From contig NZ_QUOT01000001.1 in the NCBI RefSeq assembly GCF_003390375.1, forward strand, positions 1,550,001 to 1,614,000: a stretch of DNA of 64,000 nt, given 5' to 3'. The translations under genes were made by a program, and so were the position numbers. The stretch is from Thalassotalea euphylliae (GTDB lineage: Bacteria > Pseudomonadota > Gammaproteobacteria > Enterobacterales > Alteromonadaceae). Positions 1-7,678 of this stretch are shown piece by piece (the first letter of the stretch is position 1; each line of letters opens with the position of its first letter). The notes under the pieces are model-generated. The model had not been told where the DNA came from. It ran no database searches and saw only the letters and a list, made by a program, of their open reading frames with translations.

Positions 1-446
1 CACTTTATCAGTTGATCACCAACTTTTAGCGTAGTAATAAATTGTTCAGTTTTATCTTTTAGTTGAGCAATGGAGCCTTTATCGAGATGGTCGTAATGAT
101 TATGGCTGATCAGTACGATATCAACGTACGGTATGTCAGCTAATTCAATTGGCGACTCATGAAAGCGCTTCGGCCCTGCCCATTGCACAGGTGACGCTCG
201 CTCACTGAACACAGGGTCAACCAAGATCACTTGCCCGTTAACTTTCAGTAACATCGATGAATGACCAAGCTTAACGCCAGTGTTATTTGGTGCATCGAGC
301 ACATCATCAAAAGAGAACTTAGTGACAGGCAAAGTAACAGATGGCATGGCCGCACTTCGTTTACCACCAAAGTGCTTTTTCAAAAAGGTTGCAATGGTTT
401 TTGAGTCAACAATGTACTCAAACTCGGTATTTTCAAACTTTGCCAT
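1..446 (-). CDS. MBL-fold metal-dependent hydrolase, N-terminal part (cut by window edge)
   Basis: This is the N-terminal 148 residues of a metallo-beta-lactamase-fold hydrolase; the C-terminal part lies beyond position 1. The frame carries the metal-binding signature HNHYDHLD at the end of the visible part, preceded by KLGHSS and the stretch SPVQWAGPKRFH. The start is ATG at 446, because an in-frame stop lies seven codons upstream. It is a clear paralogue of the next gene (679-1749), sharing most of the VDPVFSER...SPVQWAGPKRFH...HYDHLD region, but it lacks the N-terminal membrane anchor of that protein. The family includes N-acyl-phosphatidylethanolamine phospholipase D-like and UlaG-like enzymes; the substrate cannot be told. 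A sequence starting at 280 on the opposite strand is a shadow. Confidence 0.85.
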   Translation of the reverse strand, partial: MAKFENTEFEYIVDSKTIATFLKKHFGGKRSAAMPSVTLPVTKFSFDDVLDAPNNTGVKLGHSSMLLKVNGQVILVDPVFSERASPVQWAGPKRFHESPIELADIPYVDIVLISHNHYDHLDKGSIAQLKDKTEQFITTLKVGDQLIK

Positions 447-590
447 TAATTTGCTATGCCTGCGTTATCTCGTTACAAACCTATTCTTAACTTTTTCACC
501 GCCAACTCATAGTTGGGCGAGCTATTCTAGCATTGGCTACGACTAAGTCAGTAAAGCTAAGTAGAATAATTTGTACTGACTTATCTTACA

Positions 591-635
591 GTGAAGAGCT
601 TTACGGTAAAGAGCCTTATGGTGAAGAGCTTTATG
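591..635. repeat. Three imperfect 15-bp tandem repeats
   Basis: Three head-to-tail units of the pattern gtgaagagctttatg (591-605, 606-620, 621-635), followed by the first five bases of a fourth, lie in the gap between the two hydrolase genes. They differ at only a few positions. No function is evident. Confidence 0.8.
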
Positions 636-678
636 GTGACTAGCGTTGTGCTAAATAGTGTTGTAAATAACTAATCAG

Positions 679-1749
679 CTACAACTCTCGCCACCATCGA
701 TGGTTTGCCTGTGGATTAGCTAAATCAAAAAACTCACCAAAAATAGGCGTTGCCAGTGTTACCTGATTCGACTTTGACAATTGGGTAACCCGCTCAAGTG
801 GCTCATCCCAATCATGCAGTGCCAAGTCAAAGGTGGCATTGTGAATCGGCATCATCACCTTACCTTTAAGATCAATATGCGCCTGCATACTCTCTTCTGG
901 CAGCATATGAATTTCCGACCAAAGTTTATTGTAGGCACCGGTTTCAACAAAAGTTAAATCAAATGGCCCATATTTCTCGCCAATTTCAGCAAAGCCACTA
1001 AAGTAACCACTATCACCGCTAAAGTAGACATTAATATCTGACGTTCTGATCACCCAACTTGCCCAAAGCGTCAAATCACGGTCCATTAAACCACGACCTG
1101 AAAAGTGCTGTGTTGGGGTCGCAATATATTCTACGCCATTAACCTGCGTTTTCTGCCACCATTCAAGTTCGGTAATTTTCTCTTCTGCTACGCCCCATTC
1201 ACGCAAATAGTCACCCACGCGTAGTGGCACAACAAACTGACCTACTTTTTCTTTAAGCTGCTTTATCGCGCCTTTATCTAAATGATCATAATGATCATGG
1301 CTAATGACCACGACATCAACCTGCTCAATATCAGCCAGTTTGATTGGTGGCTGGTGAAAGCGCTTTGGCCCAGCCCACTGCACTGGCGAAACACGTTCAC
1401 TAAAGACAGGATCGAGCAAAATAACCTGCTCGTTTACTTTCATTAGCACTGAAGAGTGCCCTAACTTAACTGCACTGTTATCGCGCACAGCGCGAATTTC
1501 TTCAAATGTTAGCGGTTTAATCGGTAAAGTTGATGGTGGCACAGGCGCAGCACGCTTAGTGGTGACATACGACTTGATGATTTCCCAAAATACACCGAAA
1601 TGCGTTTCATATTGCGTTTCGGTATTGTGAAATTTTTGCTTTGACGTTTCAGTTTGGCTAAACCAAGAGAAAATCGACAATGCCATCACTAGACCTCCAA
1701 TCCAAACTAATTTTGATTTCACTAACTTTGACTCTTTAGCGGCGCTCAC
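679..1749 (-). CDS. Membrane-anchored MBL-fold metal-dependent hydrolase
   Basis: A metallo-beta-lactamase-fold hydrolase of the NAPE-PLD/UlaG-like group. It has an N-terminal hydrophobic segment (KLVWIGGLVMALSIFSWF), so the protein is probably anchored to the membrane. The metal site shows as VISHDHYDHLD, with later ligand candidates in TPTQHFSGRG, FSGDSGYF and PIHNATFDL. The frame is open up to 1794, but I choose GTG at 1749 because AAAGGG lies seven bases before it, whereas the GTG at 1794 has no ribosome-binding site. The result is 356 residues. It is the paralogue of the partial gene just downstream on the same strand, which suggests a tandem duplication. The family hydrolyses phosphodiesters, lactones or amides; the substrate here is unknown. 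Confidence 0.88.
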   Translation of the reverse strand: MSAAKESKLVKSKLVWIGGLVMALSIFSWFSQTETSKQKFHNTETQYETHFGVFWEIIKSYVTTKRAAPVPPSTLPIKPLTFEEIRAVRDNSAVKLGHSSVLMKVNEQVILLDPVFSERVSPVQWAGPKRFHQPPIKLADIEQVDVVVISHDHYDHLDKGAIKQLKEKVGQFVVPLRVGDYLREWGVAEEKITELEWWQKTQVNGVEYIATPTQHFSGRGLMDRDLTLWASWVIRTSDINVYFSGDSGYFSGFAEIGEKYGPFDLTFVETGAYNKLWSEIHMLPEESMQAHIDLKGKVMMPIHNATFDLALHDWDEPLERVTQLSKSNQVTLATPIFGEFFDLANPQANHRWWREL

Positions 1750-1970
1750 AGAACAACCCTTTAAGTAAACTATTCGGTGTAGTTTAATTATCACTCAACC
1801 AAAAGTAAACTAAAGAGTGTAAAAAATAATTGAATTAGTTGTTATAACTAAGAAGTGAAATGACATACACCATTCCCTCAACGCGAAACAAAATAAAAGA
1901 TTTCATGAGCCCTATATACTCAAACTAATGCCTGGGTAACGCACTTCAAGCGTTTATTCGCGTCACTTTT

Positions 1971-2000
1971 GTTACATATGAAAAGGTTACATATGAAAAG
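1971..2000. repeat. Direct tandem repeat, 2 x 15 bp
   Basis: The 15-bp unit gttacatatgaaaag occurs twice in direct succession (1971-1985 and 1986-2000), just downstream of the SDR gene. The rest of the 1750-2035 gap shows nothing I can name. Confidence 0.85.
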
Positions 2001-2035
2001 TTTAGTAAATCGAAAGTCTAGCCTCAAAAAGCGAG

Positions 2036-2992
2036 TTATTTACTCGGTAAAGTTAAATTAGGGGAGCTAATTAACTGCTGTACAGCTTGATAGGCATTGT
2101 CTTTAAAGTCTCGGTTGTCAATATCCGAGAATAGCCTGCCTTGCTCACCAATAACTCCTGTTAACCCGCGTAAACTTGCATAAAACCCACCGCTTCGGAA
2201 CTCGCTATTGAATAAGCCATCGACATAGCGCTTAGCGCCAGTTTCGATACCATGCACCTTGCCCAATAACAGCATAAATCGCATCATGGTTTTCATCACT
2301 AGCTGCTTAACTAAAGGTAAGGTATTAAAACCGTCAGTCCCAACAGTTGCCCCTGGACTCATGGTAATAAATCTAAGGTTTGGGTGCTGACGTGCCATTG
2401 CTGACATCCACATGGCGGCCATATATTTGATTGAACCATAGTGATCTGTAGCATCTTTGTTACCTTTAAACTGGCTGCCCTCAAATAAACTACCATTGGC
2501 AATCGCGGCAAATTCATCAACCGATGAAGTTGTCAAATTTGGCCGTTTCATGCCCATTTCTTCAACCCCACGAGCGGCCTCAGAGCCTGCATATAAGGCT
2601 GCATATTTAAGCTTTCCTGCTTCAATAAGCTGCTCAGTTAGCAGCGCATGGCCAAGTAAATTCACCGCGAAAATATTAGTCACACCGTCGCTGGTTAGTT
2701 GATCGTATTGACGACCACCAGTGCCTCCGGCATTCATAACCAAGGCATCAATACTTTCTGGTAGTCGCTTAACTGCCTGACGAACAGAGTTAAGATCGCT
2801 GACATCGATAAGTAAAATTTCGAAAATATTCCTGCCAGTTGACGCCGCTAACTCGGTTTGCGCGGCCTTTGCTTTTTCTTTATTTCGACAGCCTAGATAA
2901 ATTTTTTCAATGTCTGGCTTGGCAGCGAGTTGTTTCGCTGCTTCTTTACCTAAGCCGGCATTTGCACCAGTTATAAGTACACTTTTAATCAT
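2036..2992 (-). CDS. Short-chain dehydrogenase/reductase (SDR)
   Basis: An NAD(P)-dependent oxidoreductase of the classical/extended SDR type, 318 residues. The Rossmann glycine motif is TGANAGLGKEAA at residues 8-19, the structural motif is MNAGG (about residues 86-90), and the catalytic YxxxK is YGSIK near residue 187. The start is ATG at 2992 with GGAG seven bases upstream. It resembles the retinol-dehydrogenase/protochlorophyllide-reductase-like SDR branch, but the substrate is unknown. Its upstream region holds the same 20-bp motif as the SRPBCC-AraC pair two genes away, so it is probably controlled by that AraC-type regulator (inference). Confidence 0.9.
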   Translation of the reverse strand: MIKSVLITGANAGLGKEAAKQLAAKPDIEKIYLGCRNKEKAKAAQTELAASTGRNIFEILLIDVSDLNSVRQAVKRLPESIDALVMNAGGTGGRQYDQLTSDGVTNIFAVNLLGHALLTEQLIEAGKLKYAALYAGSEAARGVEEMGMKRPNLTTSSVDEFAAIANGSLFEGSQFKGNKDATDHYGSIKYMAAMWMSAMARQHPNLRFITMSPGATVGTDGFNTLPLVKQLVMKTMMRFMLLLGKVHGIETGAKRYVDGLFNSEFRSGGFYASLRGLTGVIGEQGRLFSDIDNRDFKDNAYQAVQQLISSPNLTLPSK

Positions 2993-3079
2993 GTTGAATC
3001 TCCAAAGCTTTATCTAAATATAAAAACTAAAAAGCGAGGTGCTTTAATGGCAATAAGATTAATCAATCGTCGATTGTGT

Positions 3080-3099
3080 TTTTTGATATTTCTTGCGGT
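3080..3099 (-). promoter_or_regulatory. Candidate AraC-regulator operator, copy 1
   Basis: On the minus strand this reads accgcaagaaatatcaaaaa and lies 88 bp before the SDR start codon. The same 20 bases recur exactly at 4732-4751, at a similar distance (77 bp) before the SRPBCC gene. The size, AT-rich tail and position fit an AraC-family activator site. The regulator assignment is inference from proximity. Confidence 0.55.
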
Positions 3100-3281
3100 C
3101 TTTAAATTTGCCTTGATAAAACGACCACAAAATTTAAGTGCAACTGAGCGATTAGGTTGGCTTAATACGAGAAGACGAGATACTGAGATGAAGGTCAGAG
3201 GCTTAAGTTAAGAGGCGTAAACCTAGTGACGAAAACGATTATTTCAGGTCAGCCACTAGGGATAGCTTTTAGGTTTCACCA

Positions 3282-4136
3282 TTAGGCTTTGGGCACAATG
3301 GGAATATTTAAATAAATTTTATTGTTAGGATCTGCATCATTAAAGCTCGCGGGCAATAATTCAAAGTCTGGTTTTTCTGCATACTCATAGTCACTTTTTG
3401 GTAACCAGCTTCCCCAAATATACCTCAGGGTATCCTCAAGCTTAGCCAGTGGCCCGATATGAGTGAATCTTGCGTATCGCTGCGCGCTCAATTCACGGGT
3501 GATCATGCCCTCTGGCACTTCGCCAAAATTAGCCACTTGCGCCGCGCAAATATAGACAAACGTCGTGTTATCTTCAGTTTCTTCATAGGCTTCGTAAATG
3601 CCAAAAAAATCAGTACCGACCCGGTTAGGAATGCTGTTGCGATAAGGGGCAAATGCCGACCAAAGTTTAGGTAAACTCAAGGCGCCATCATCATACTGGC
3701 TAGCAATGCCGACAATTTTCATCGCCGGCTGGTCAATAATTTCCGGCGCCATAGTGAGGTTGTTTTGCAGATAATCTAATTCGCTTTCACTAAACGGCTG
3801 CTTGTACAAAAGACGAAACGGCTCATTGATTTTGCGATACTGGGCTGGCGTGATGTTAAATTGTGCTTTAAAGGCGCGTGTAAATGCTTCTTGTGAGTCA
3901 AACTGACAATCTAACGCTAACTCCAATATGCCAACTTCTTCGGTGAGTAATCGGCGCGCCGCCATTGTTAATCTGCGCTTGCGCAAATACTCTTTCGGTG
4001 TGTCTCCAACCAATGCTTTAAATACCCTGCTGTAATGATAGGTGGAATAGTGCGCAGCAGCAGCGATCTGATGAACACTGATTTTCTCATCTAAGTGCTG
4101 CTCGATATAGTCGATACTGTTAAAAAATCGCTGCAT
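3282..4136 (-). CDS. AraC-family regulator with C-terminal GyrI-like effector domain
   Basis: A transcription factor of 284 residues with the DNA-binding part first. Residues 1-110 form two helix-turn-helix units of the AraC/XylS type, with the family signatures HYSTYHYSRVFKALVGDTPKEYLR and FTRAFKAQFNITPAQYR. Residues from about 130 to the end form a GyrI-like (SOUL/bacterial transcription-activator effector) domain that usually binds a small hydrophobic or cationic ligand. It lies 21 bp downstream of the SRPBCC gene on the same strand, so the two are probably one operon. The shared 20-bp motif upstream of this operon and of the SDR gene suggests autoregulation plus control of the SDR. The ligand is unknown. 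Confidence 0.92.
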   Translation of the reverse strand: MQRFFNSIDYIEQHLDEKISVHQIAAAAHYSTYHYSRVFKALVGDTPKEYLRKRRLTMAARRLLTEEVGILELALDCQFDSQEAFTRAFKAQFNITPAQYRKINEPFRLLYKQPFSESELDYLQNNLTMAPEIIDQPAMKIVGIASQYDDGALSLPKLWSAFAPYRNSIPNRVGTDFFGIYEAYEETEDNTTFVYICAAQVANFGEVPEGMITRELSAQRYARFTHIGPLAKLEDTLRYIWGSWLPKSDYEYAEKPDFELLPASFNDADPNNKIYLNIPIVPKA

Positions 4137-4157
4137 AACCTTGTCCTGTTGTTCGTG

Positions 4158-4655
4158 TTAAACCAAAAGCGCGTCATTGTCGGCTAACTCATTTTCGGCG
4201 TAATCTTTTAGACCCGCCAGTAGTTTGCCAAAAGCGACAGGAAAGATCAGTCTTAGCAGCGGATAAAACGGGTAAGCCAATATTTTAAGTTGTGGCGATG
4301 CTGTCCAAATTACTTGGCAACTAGTGCTGTTAACTGCACGCACTGACATTTGCACATGGTTTTGTTTAAGCGGCACAATTGCAGGGTTGTTTACCGGTAA
4401 CACGTCAAATGAAATGGTTTTGTTTTGCTCACTAAACTGGGTAATCACCTCTTTCACTTTGGCACCATTTGGGTTCTTACTCAGATCACACATTCGCCCT
4501 TGCATTGGTGCGCCTAGCTCACTGTCGCCCGCCCCAATAGCGGCTGAATGAGGAATTGGTCCCATCCATAAGTGTGCTTTATCAAACTGATGGGCAACCA
4601 AGTGCCACACTTGTTCAGCCGACTTGTTGATGGTAACTGATTTGGTAATCTTCAT
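4158..4655 (-). CDS. SRPBCC (START/Bet v1-like) family protein
   Basis: A 165-residue protein with the opening MKITKSVTINKSAEQVWHLV typical of the SRPBCC/polyketide-cyclase-like fold, which makes a hydrophobic ligand cavity. A hydrophobic stretch near residues 124-142 (KILAYPFYPLLRLIFPVAFG) may contact the membrane. There is no signal peptide. The start at 4655 has AAGGAG six bases upstream. It is the first gene of a two-gene unit with the AraC/GyrI regulator. A ligand-binding or aromatase/cyclase-like role is possible, but nothing fixes the substrate. Confidence 0.8.
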   Translation of the reverse strand: MKITKSVTINKSAEQVWHLVAHQFDKAHLWMGPIPHSAAIGAGDSELGAPMQGRMCDLSKNPNGAKVKEVITQFSEQNKTISFDVLPVNNPAIVPLKQNHVQMSVRAVNSTSCQVIWTASPQLKILAYPFYPLLRLIFPVAFGKLLAGLKDYAENELADNDALLV

Positions 4656-4731
4656 AGTAACTCCTTACGCGTTAAATAAAATCTAACTAGCCTTAGCTAA
4701 TAGCGTTACTGTAAAGATTCTTCGGACTTAA

Positions 4732-4751
4732 TTTTTGATATTTCTTGCGGT
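4732..4751 (-). promoter_or_regulatory. Candidate AraC-regulator operator, copy 2
   Basis: An exact second copy of the 20-bp motif found at 3080-3099, on the same strand and 77 bp before the SRPBCC start codon. Two identical copies at matched positions before two promoters on either side of an AraC gene make a shared operator likely. Confidence 0.55.
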
Positions 4752-4793
4752 ATTGATATGAGCAGACAATTTGCATTATTTACAACACATAAA

Positions 4794-4816
4794 AAAGGCG
4801 ACCTATGGTCGCCTTT
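4794..4816 (-). terminator. Rho-independent terminator of the TonB-receptor operon
   Basis: A 10-bp perfect stem (aaaggcgacc/ggtcgccttt) with a 3-base loop is followed on the minus strand by a run of T. It lies 25 bp after the stop codon of the TonB-dependent receptor. Confidence 0.85.
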
Positions 4817-4840
4817 AGAAAATGGATTGGGTTGAGAAGG

Positions 4841-7519
4841 CTAATCGAATTCCCACTTAAATTGAACATCAAAACCAATACCACGAGTTTCGCTGCGCAA
4901 TAAGGTGTTATCAAATTCAATTTCTTTTTCTTCATCAAGCAGGTTTTGCACTTTAAATTTCAACTGCGTTGAGAACGTTGGGTAGAAAGTGTAAACCAAG
5001 TCTAACGAGTGGAATGGTTGCTCATATGAGTCATCTTTATCATCAATACCAGGGATGATAATACGCTCACCAAACACGTTGTACGCTAAGTTAACTGTGT
5101 GGTTACCATTTGGATGATCGTAACCAAGATTAAGGTTAACCACGTATTCAGAATGACCCGTCATACGGCGTGTTGGGTTGGTAATTGATGTCGAAACACC
5201 GGTTTGCTCAACCACTTTTTGTGTATCGATTTGAATCTCTGAATCAGATAGCGTTACGTTACCTGACAAGAAAATATCGTTACCAATACCGCCCATAAAG
5301 TCGCCCCACAAATTGTGAATGAAGGCAAAGTCTTTCATGAACTCAACCTCAACACCATATACTTCCCCCTCTTCCGCATTGGCGATACGAATAAGCGGAG
5401 GACCATCTTGCGCTGGTGATTGCACAGACTCAATCGGGTCAGTCATATCTTTGTAGAATAAACCTACCGATAGGTTTTCACCTGTGTCTAAGTACCATTC
5501 CCAGCGTAAATCGTAGTTTTTCACCTTTGTGCTGCGTACCGAAGGTGTACCACCGATAGGGAACTCTGTTAGCGGGTCAATATAGGTTGCTGGTGCGACT
5601 TCACGAATATCAGGGCGAATAGTTGTTTCACCGTAAGATGCGCGGAATTGCATGGTTTCATCCAGAATATAGGTTAACGCGAGTGCGCCAAACACATCAT
5701 CTTCTTGGAAAGCCAATGCTGCTAAATCTTCTACCGTAGGCTCAGCTGGTAAATCAAACTGCCCCGTTGCAGGGTCAAGTGGTGCAACCACTTGGCGGAA
5801 GTCTTCCCAACGCACACCACCACTCAAACGCCATGTGTTGTCAAAGAATACATCTGCTTCAAAGTAGTAAGCATCAATCTTCTGCGCTGATAAGTAATCA
5901 TCACCCGCCACCGAGGTGTCACGAATAATTTGCTCCGTACCATTTAACGGCTGATTTAAAACAACATCGTCAGTTAAGATCTCGTTCATCTCAAAACCGG
6001 ATAAATCAAGGCCGTTAAACGCTAGTGTATTGACATCAATACGACGGGCAAATGCTTGACGCGTTTTCTCGATGTAATTGGCACCGGCCTTTAATTCAAC
6101 CTCAGTTGTGTCAAACGTTAGCGGTAGCGACACGTTAACGAATACGTTTTCAGCATCATCATCTAGGTTTTGGAAAGTATAACGAGAAGCCGTTGTCGCA
6201 TTACGCAATGAACTTTCGTTTTCCAAATCGAAGACACCATCTTCATTTTCGTCCGCCAAAATATAGCGAGTTGAAATATTGCCCGGTGCATAACGATTTG
6301 AGCGTGAATCTGAATACATCCAGTCAATGCCCAAAAAGTTCAGCTCTGGGAAAGTATGGGTACCACGTAGCTGGTTAACAATCAGTTCTCGCTCTTCGTA
6401 CGTTACTTCAGCGTCACGCACGCGCAAGCCGTCAGATAACAACACGTTGTTGGTGTTACCTAGCTTGTCTTTAATTTGGTCTTTGGTGTCGTGCAAGATG
6501 ATCGAGCTAAAATCTAACTTGTGATCACGCAAGTATTCAATACCGAAGTTGAACATGCCTGACCATTTAACAGAATGCTCAGTTGATACCACATCGTCAA
6601 AGCCGCGCACTAAATCAAATGAGCCGTCAGGGCGCAGCACGAAATCTTGACCTTCGTATTCTTCCGATACTTGCCACTCATTGTCGTAAGATAGTGCTGT
6701 TAAGAAACCGTAGCGGAAATCACCCGCGTCGAAACGGTTACCTAAGGTCAAATCTAGGCCAACATCGGGATCGGGATCTTCTGATTGCGGGTCATAGTCT
6801 TTATACAAATCCGCGGCAATCGCGCGATTATCAGCTTGTGATAACTCGCCTAGCGCATCAAAGTTACTCCATAATTGGCGCAGTGCTGCTGGTGCTTCAC
6901 GAGTACCATCGTCAATACCGTACCAATCGTCGCCACCGCCCTCGTAGGTTAAACCATTTGAACTGTTATCTGTATTGCCACCAATGTTGCCAGCAATATT
7001 GAAAACCAATTGCGAAGGAATCGACTTTAAGCGGATATCAACGTTACCACCACCGAAATGCGCTTGCATTGATGGTGAGTAAGATTTTTGCACCGATAAT
7101 GATTCGATAATTGATGACGGGAATAAATCCAGCGGAATAACAGTACGTGTTGGATCCGGCGATGGTACAGAAGCACCGTTTAAGGTAGTGCTTGAGTAAC
7201 GTTCACCTAAACCGCGAACATAGATGAATTTGCCATCGACTAGCGTTAAGCCAGTAACGCGTCGAAGTGCTGCGGCAGCGTCGCTGTCACCTGTTCGTGA
7301 AATTTGCTCGGCACCTAAAATGTCGGCGACGAATGCTTGGTTTTTACGCTCTTCAATTACCGCACTGGCGGTACCTTTTAAACGACTGACTTTGACAACA
7401 ACTTCCTCTATTGCCGCCGCTTCATCAGCTTCTTGTGCCGTCGCTTGAACACCAGCTAAGCCAGACAATACCGCCACAGCTAAACTTGATAATCCAAAGC
7501 GCTTAATATTCGTGTTCAT
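4841..7519 (-). CDS. TonB-dependent outer-membrane receptor
   Basis: An 892-residue outer-membrane transporter. A signal peptide (MNTNIKRFGLSSLAVAVLSGLAGVQATAQ) precedes a short acidic linker and EEVVV. The plug domain follows (about 55-170), including the RGLGERYSSTTLNG motif. The beta-barrel runs to the C-terminal residue, ending FDVQFKWEFD, where the terminal aromatic and alternating pattern fit barrel insertion. No N-terminal signalling extension is seen. It lies 159 bp after the large lipoprotein gene on the same strand, separated by a terminator-like hairpin that may attenuate transcription. The Pho-box-like site upstream of the lipoprotein suggests phosphate-starvation induction and a phosphorus-containing substrate (inference). 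The substrate cannot be read from sequence. Confidence 0.93.
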   Translation of the reverse strand: MNTNIKRFGLSSLAVAVLSGLAGVQATAQEADEAAAIEEVVVKVSRLKGTASAVIEERKNQAFVADILGAEQISRTGDSDAAAALRRVTGLTLVDGKFIYVRGLGERYSSTTLNGASVPSPDPTRTVIPLDLFPSSIIESLSVQKSYSPSMQAHFGGGNVDIRLKSIPSQLVFNIAGNIGGNTDNSSNGLTYEGGGDDWYGIDDGTREAPAALRQLWSNFDALGELSQADNRAIAADLYKDYDPQSEDPDPDVGLDLTLGNRFDAGDFRYGFLTALSYDNEWQVSEEYEGQDFVLRPDGSFDLVRGFDDVVSTEHSVKWSGMFNFGIEYLRDHKLDFSSIILHDTKDQIKDKLGNTNNVLLSDGLRVRDAEVTYEERELIVNQLRGTHTFPELNFLGIDWMYSDSRSNRYAPGNISTRYILADENEDGVFDLENESSLRNATTASRYTFQNLDDDAENVFVNVSLPLTFDTTEVELKAGANYIEKTRQAFARRIDVNTLAFNGLDLSGFEMNEILTDDVVLNQPLNGTEQIIRDTSVAGDDYLSAQKIDAYYFEADVFFDNTWRLSGGVRWEDFRQVVAPLDPATGQFDLPAEPTVEDLAALAFQEDDVFGALALTYILDETMQFRASYGETTIRPDIREVAPATYIDPLTEFPIGGTPSVRSTKVKNYDLRWEWYLDTGENLSVGLFYKDMTDPIESVQSPAQDGPPLIRIANAEEGEVYGVEVEFMKDFAFIHNLWGDFMGGIGNDIFLSGNVTLSDSEIQIDTQKVVEQTGVSTSITNPTRRMTGHSEYVVNLNLGYDHPNGNHTVNLAYNVFGERIIIPGIDDKDDSYEQPFHSLDLVYTFYPTFSTQLKFKVQNLLDEEKEIEFDNTLLRSETRGIGFDVQFKWEFD

Positions 7520-7610
7520 TTCAAACCTCTTTAGAATGGCTGACCTGCTAATGCTTGTTGGTCAGTTGCTAAATGGATACTGAGAGTAGAGAGTTCAGGC
7601 TAAGATAAAA

Positions 7611-7635
7611 TGCCGCCAACTTAGCGCTGGCGGCA
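7611..7635 (-). terminator. Hairpin between lipoprotein and TonB-receptor genes
   Basis: A 10-bp stem (tgccgccagc/gttggcggca on the minus strand) with a 5-base loop, followed by TTTTAT. One pair is G-U only when read on the minus strand, which agrees with that direction of transcription. It could terminate part of the transcripts and so lower receptor expression relative to the lipoprotein. Confidence 0.7.
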
Positions 7636-7678
7636 ATCATTTATCTCATCAAATCGTTATTCATTGATGGGGCTCAGA

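Noticed and set aside
280..546. 88-codon plus-strand frame at the left edge
   Set aside because: It covers the N-terminus of the partial MBL hydrolase, whose frame has a clear family match on the minus strand.
6583..7002. 139-codon plus-strand frame opposite the TonB receptor
   Set aside because: Composition is unlike a protein (Arg/His/Gln-rich shadow) and it lies inside a well-supported coding sequence.
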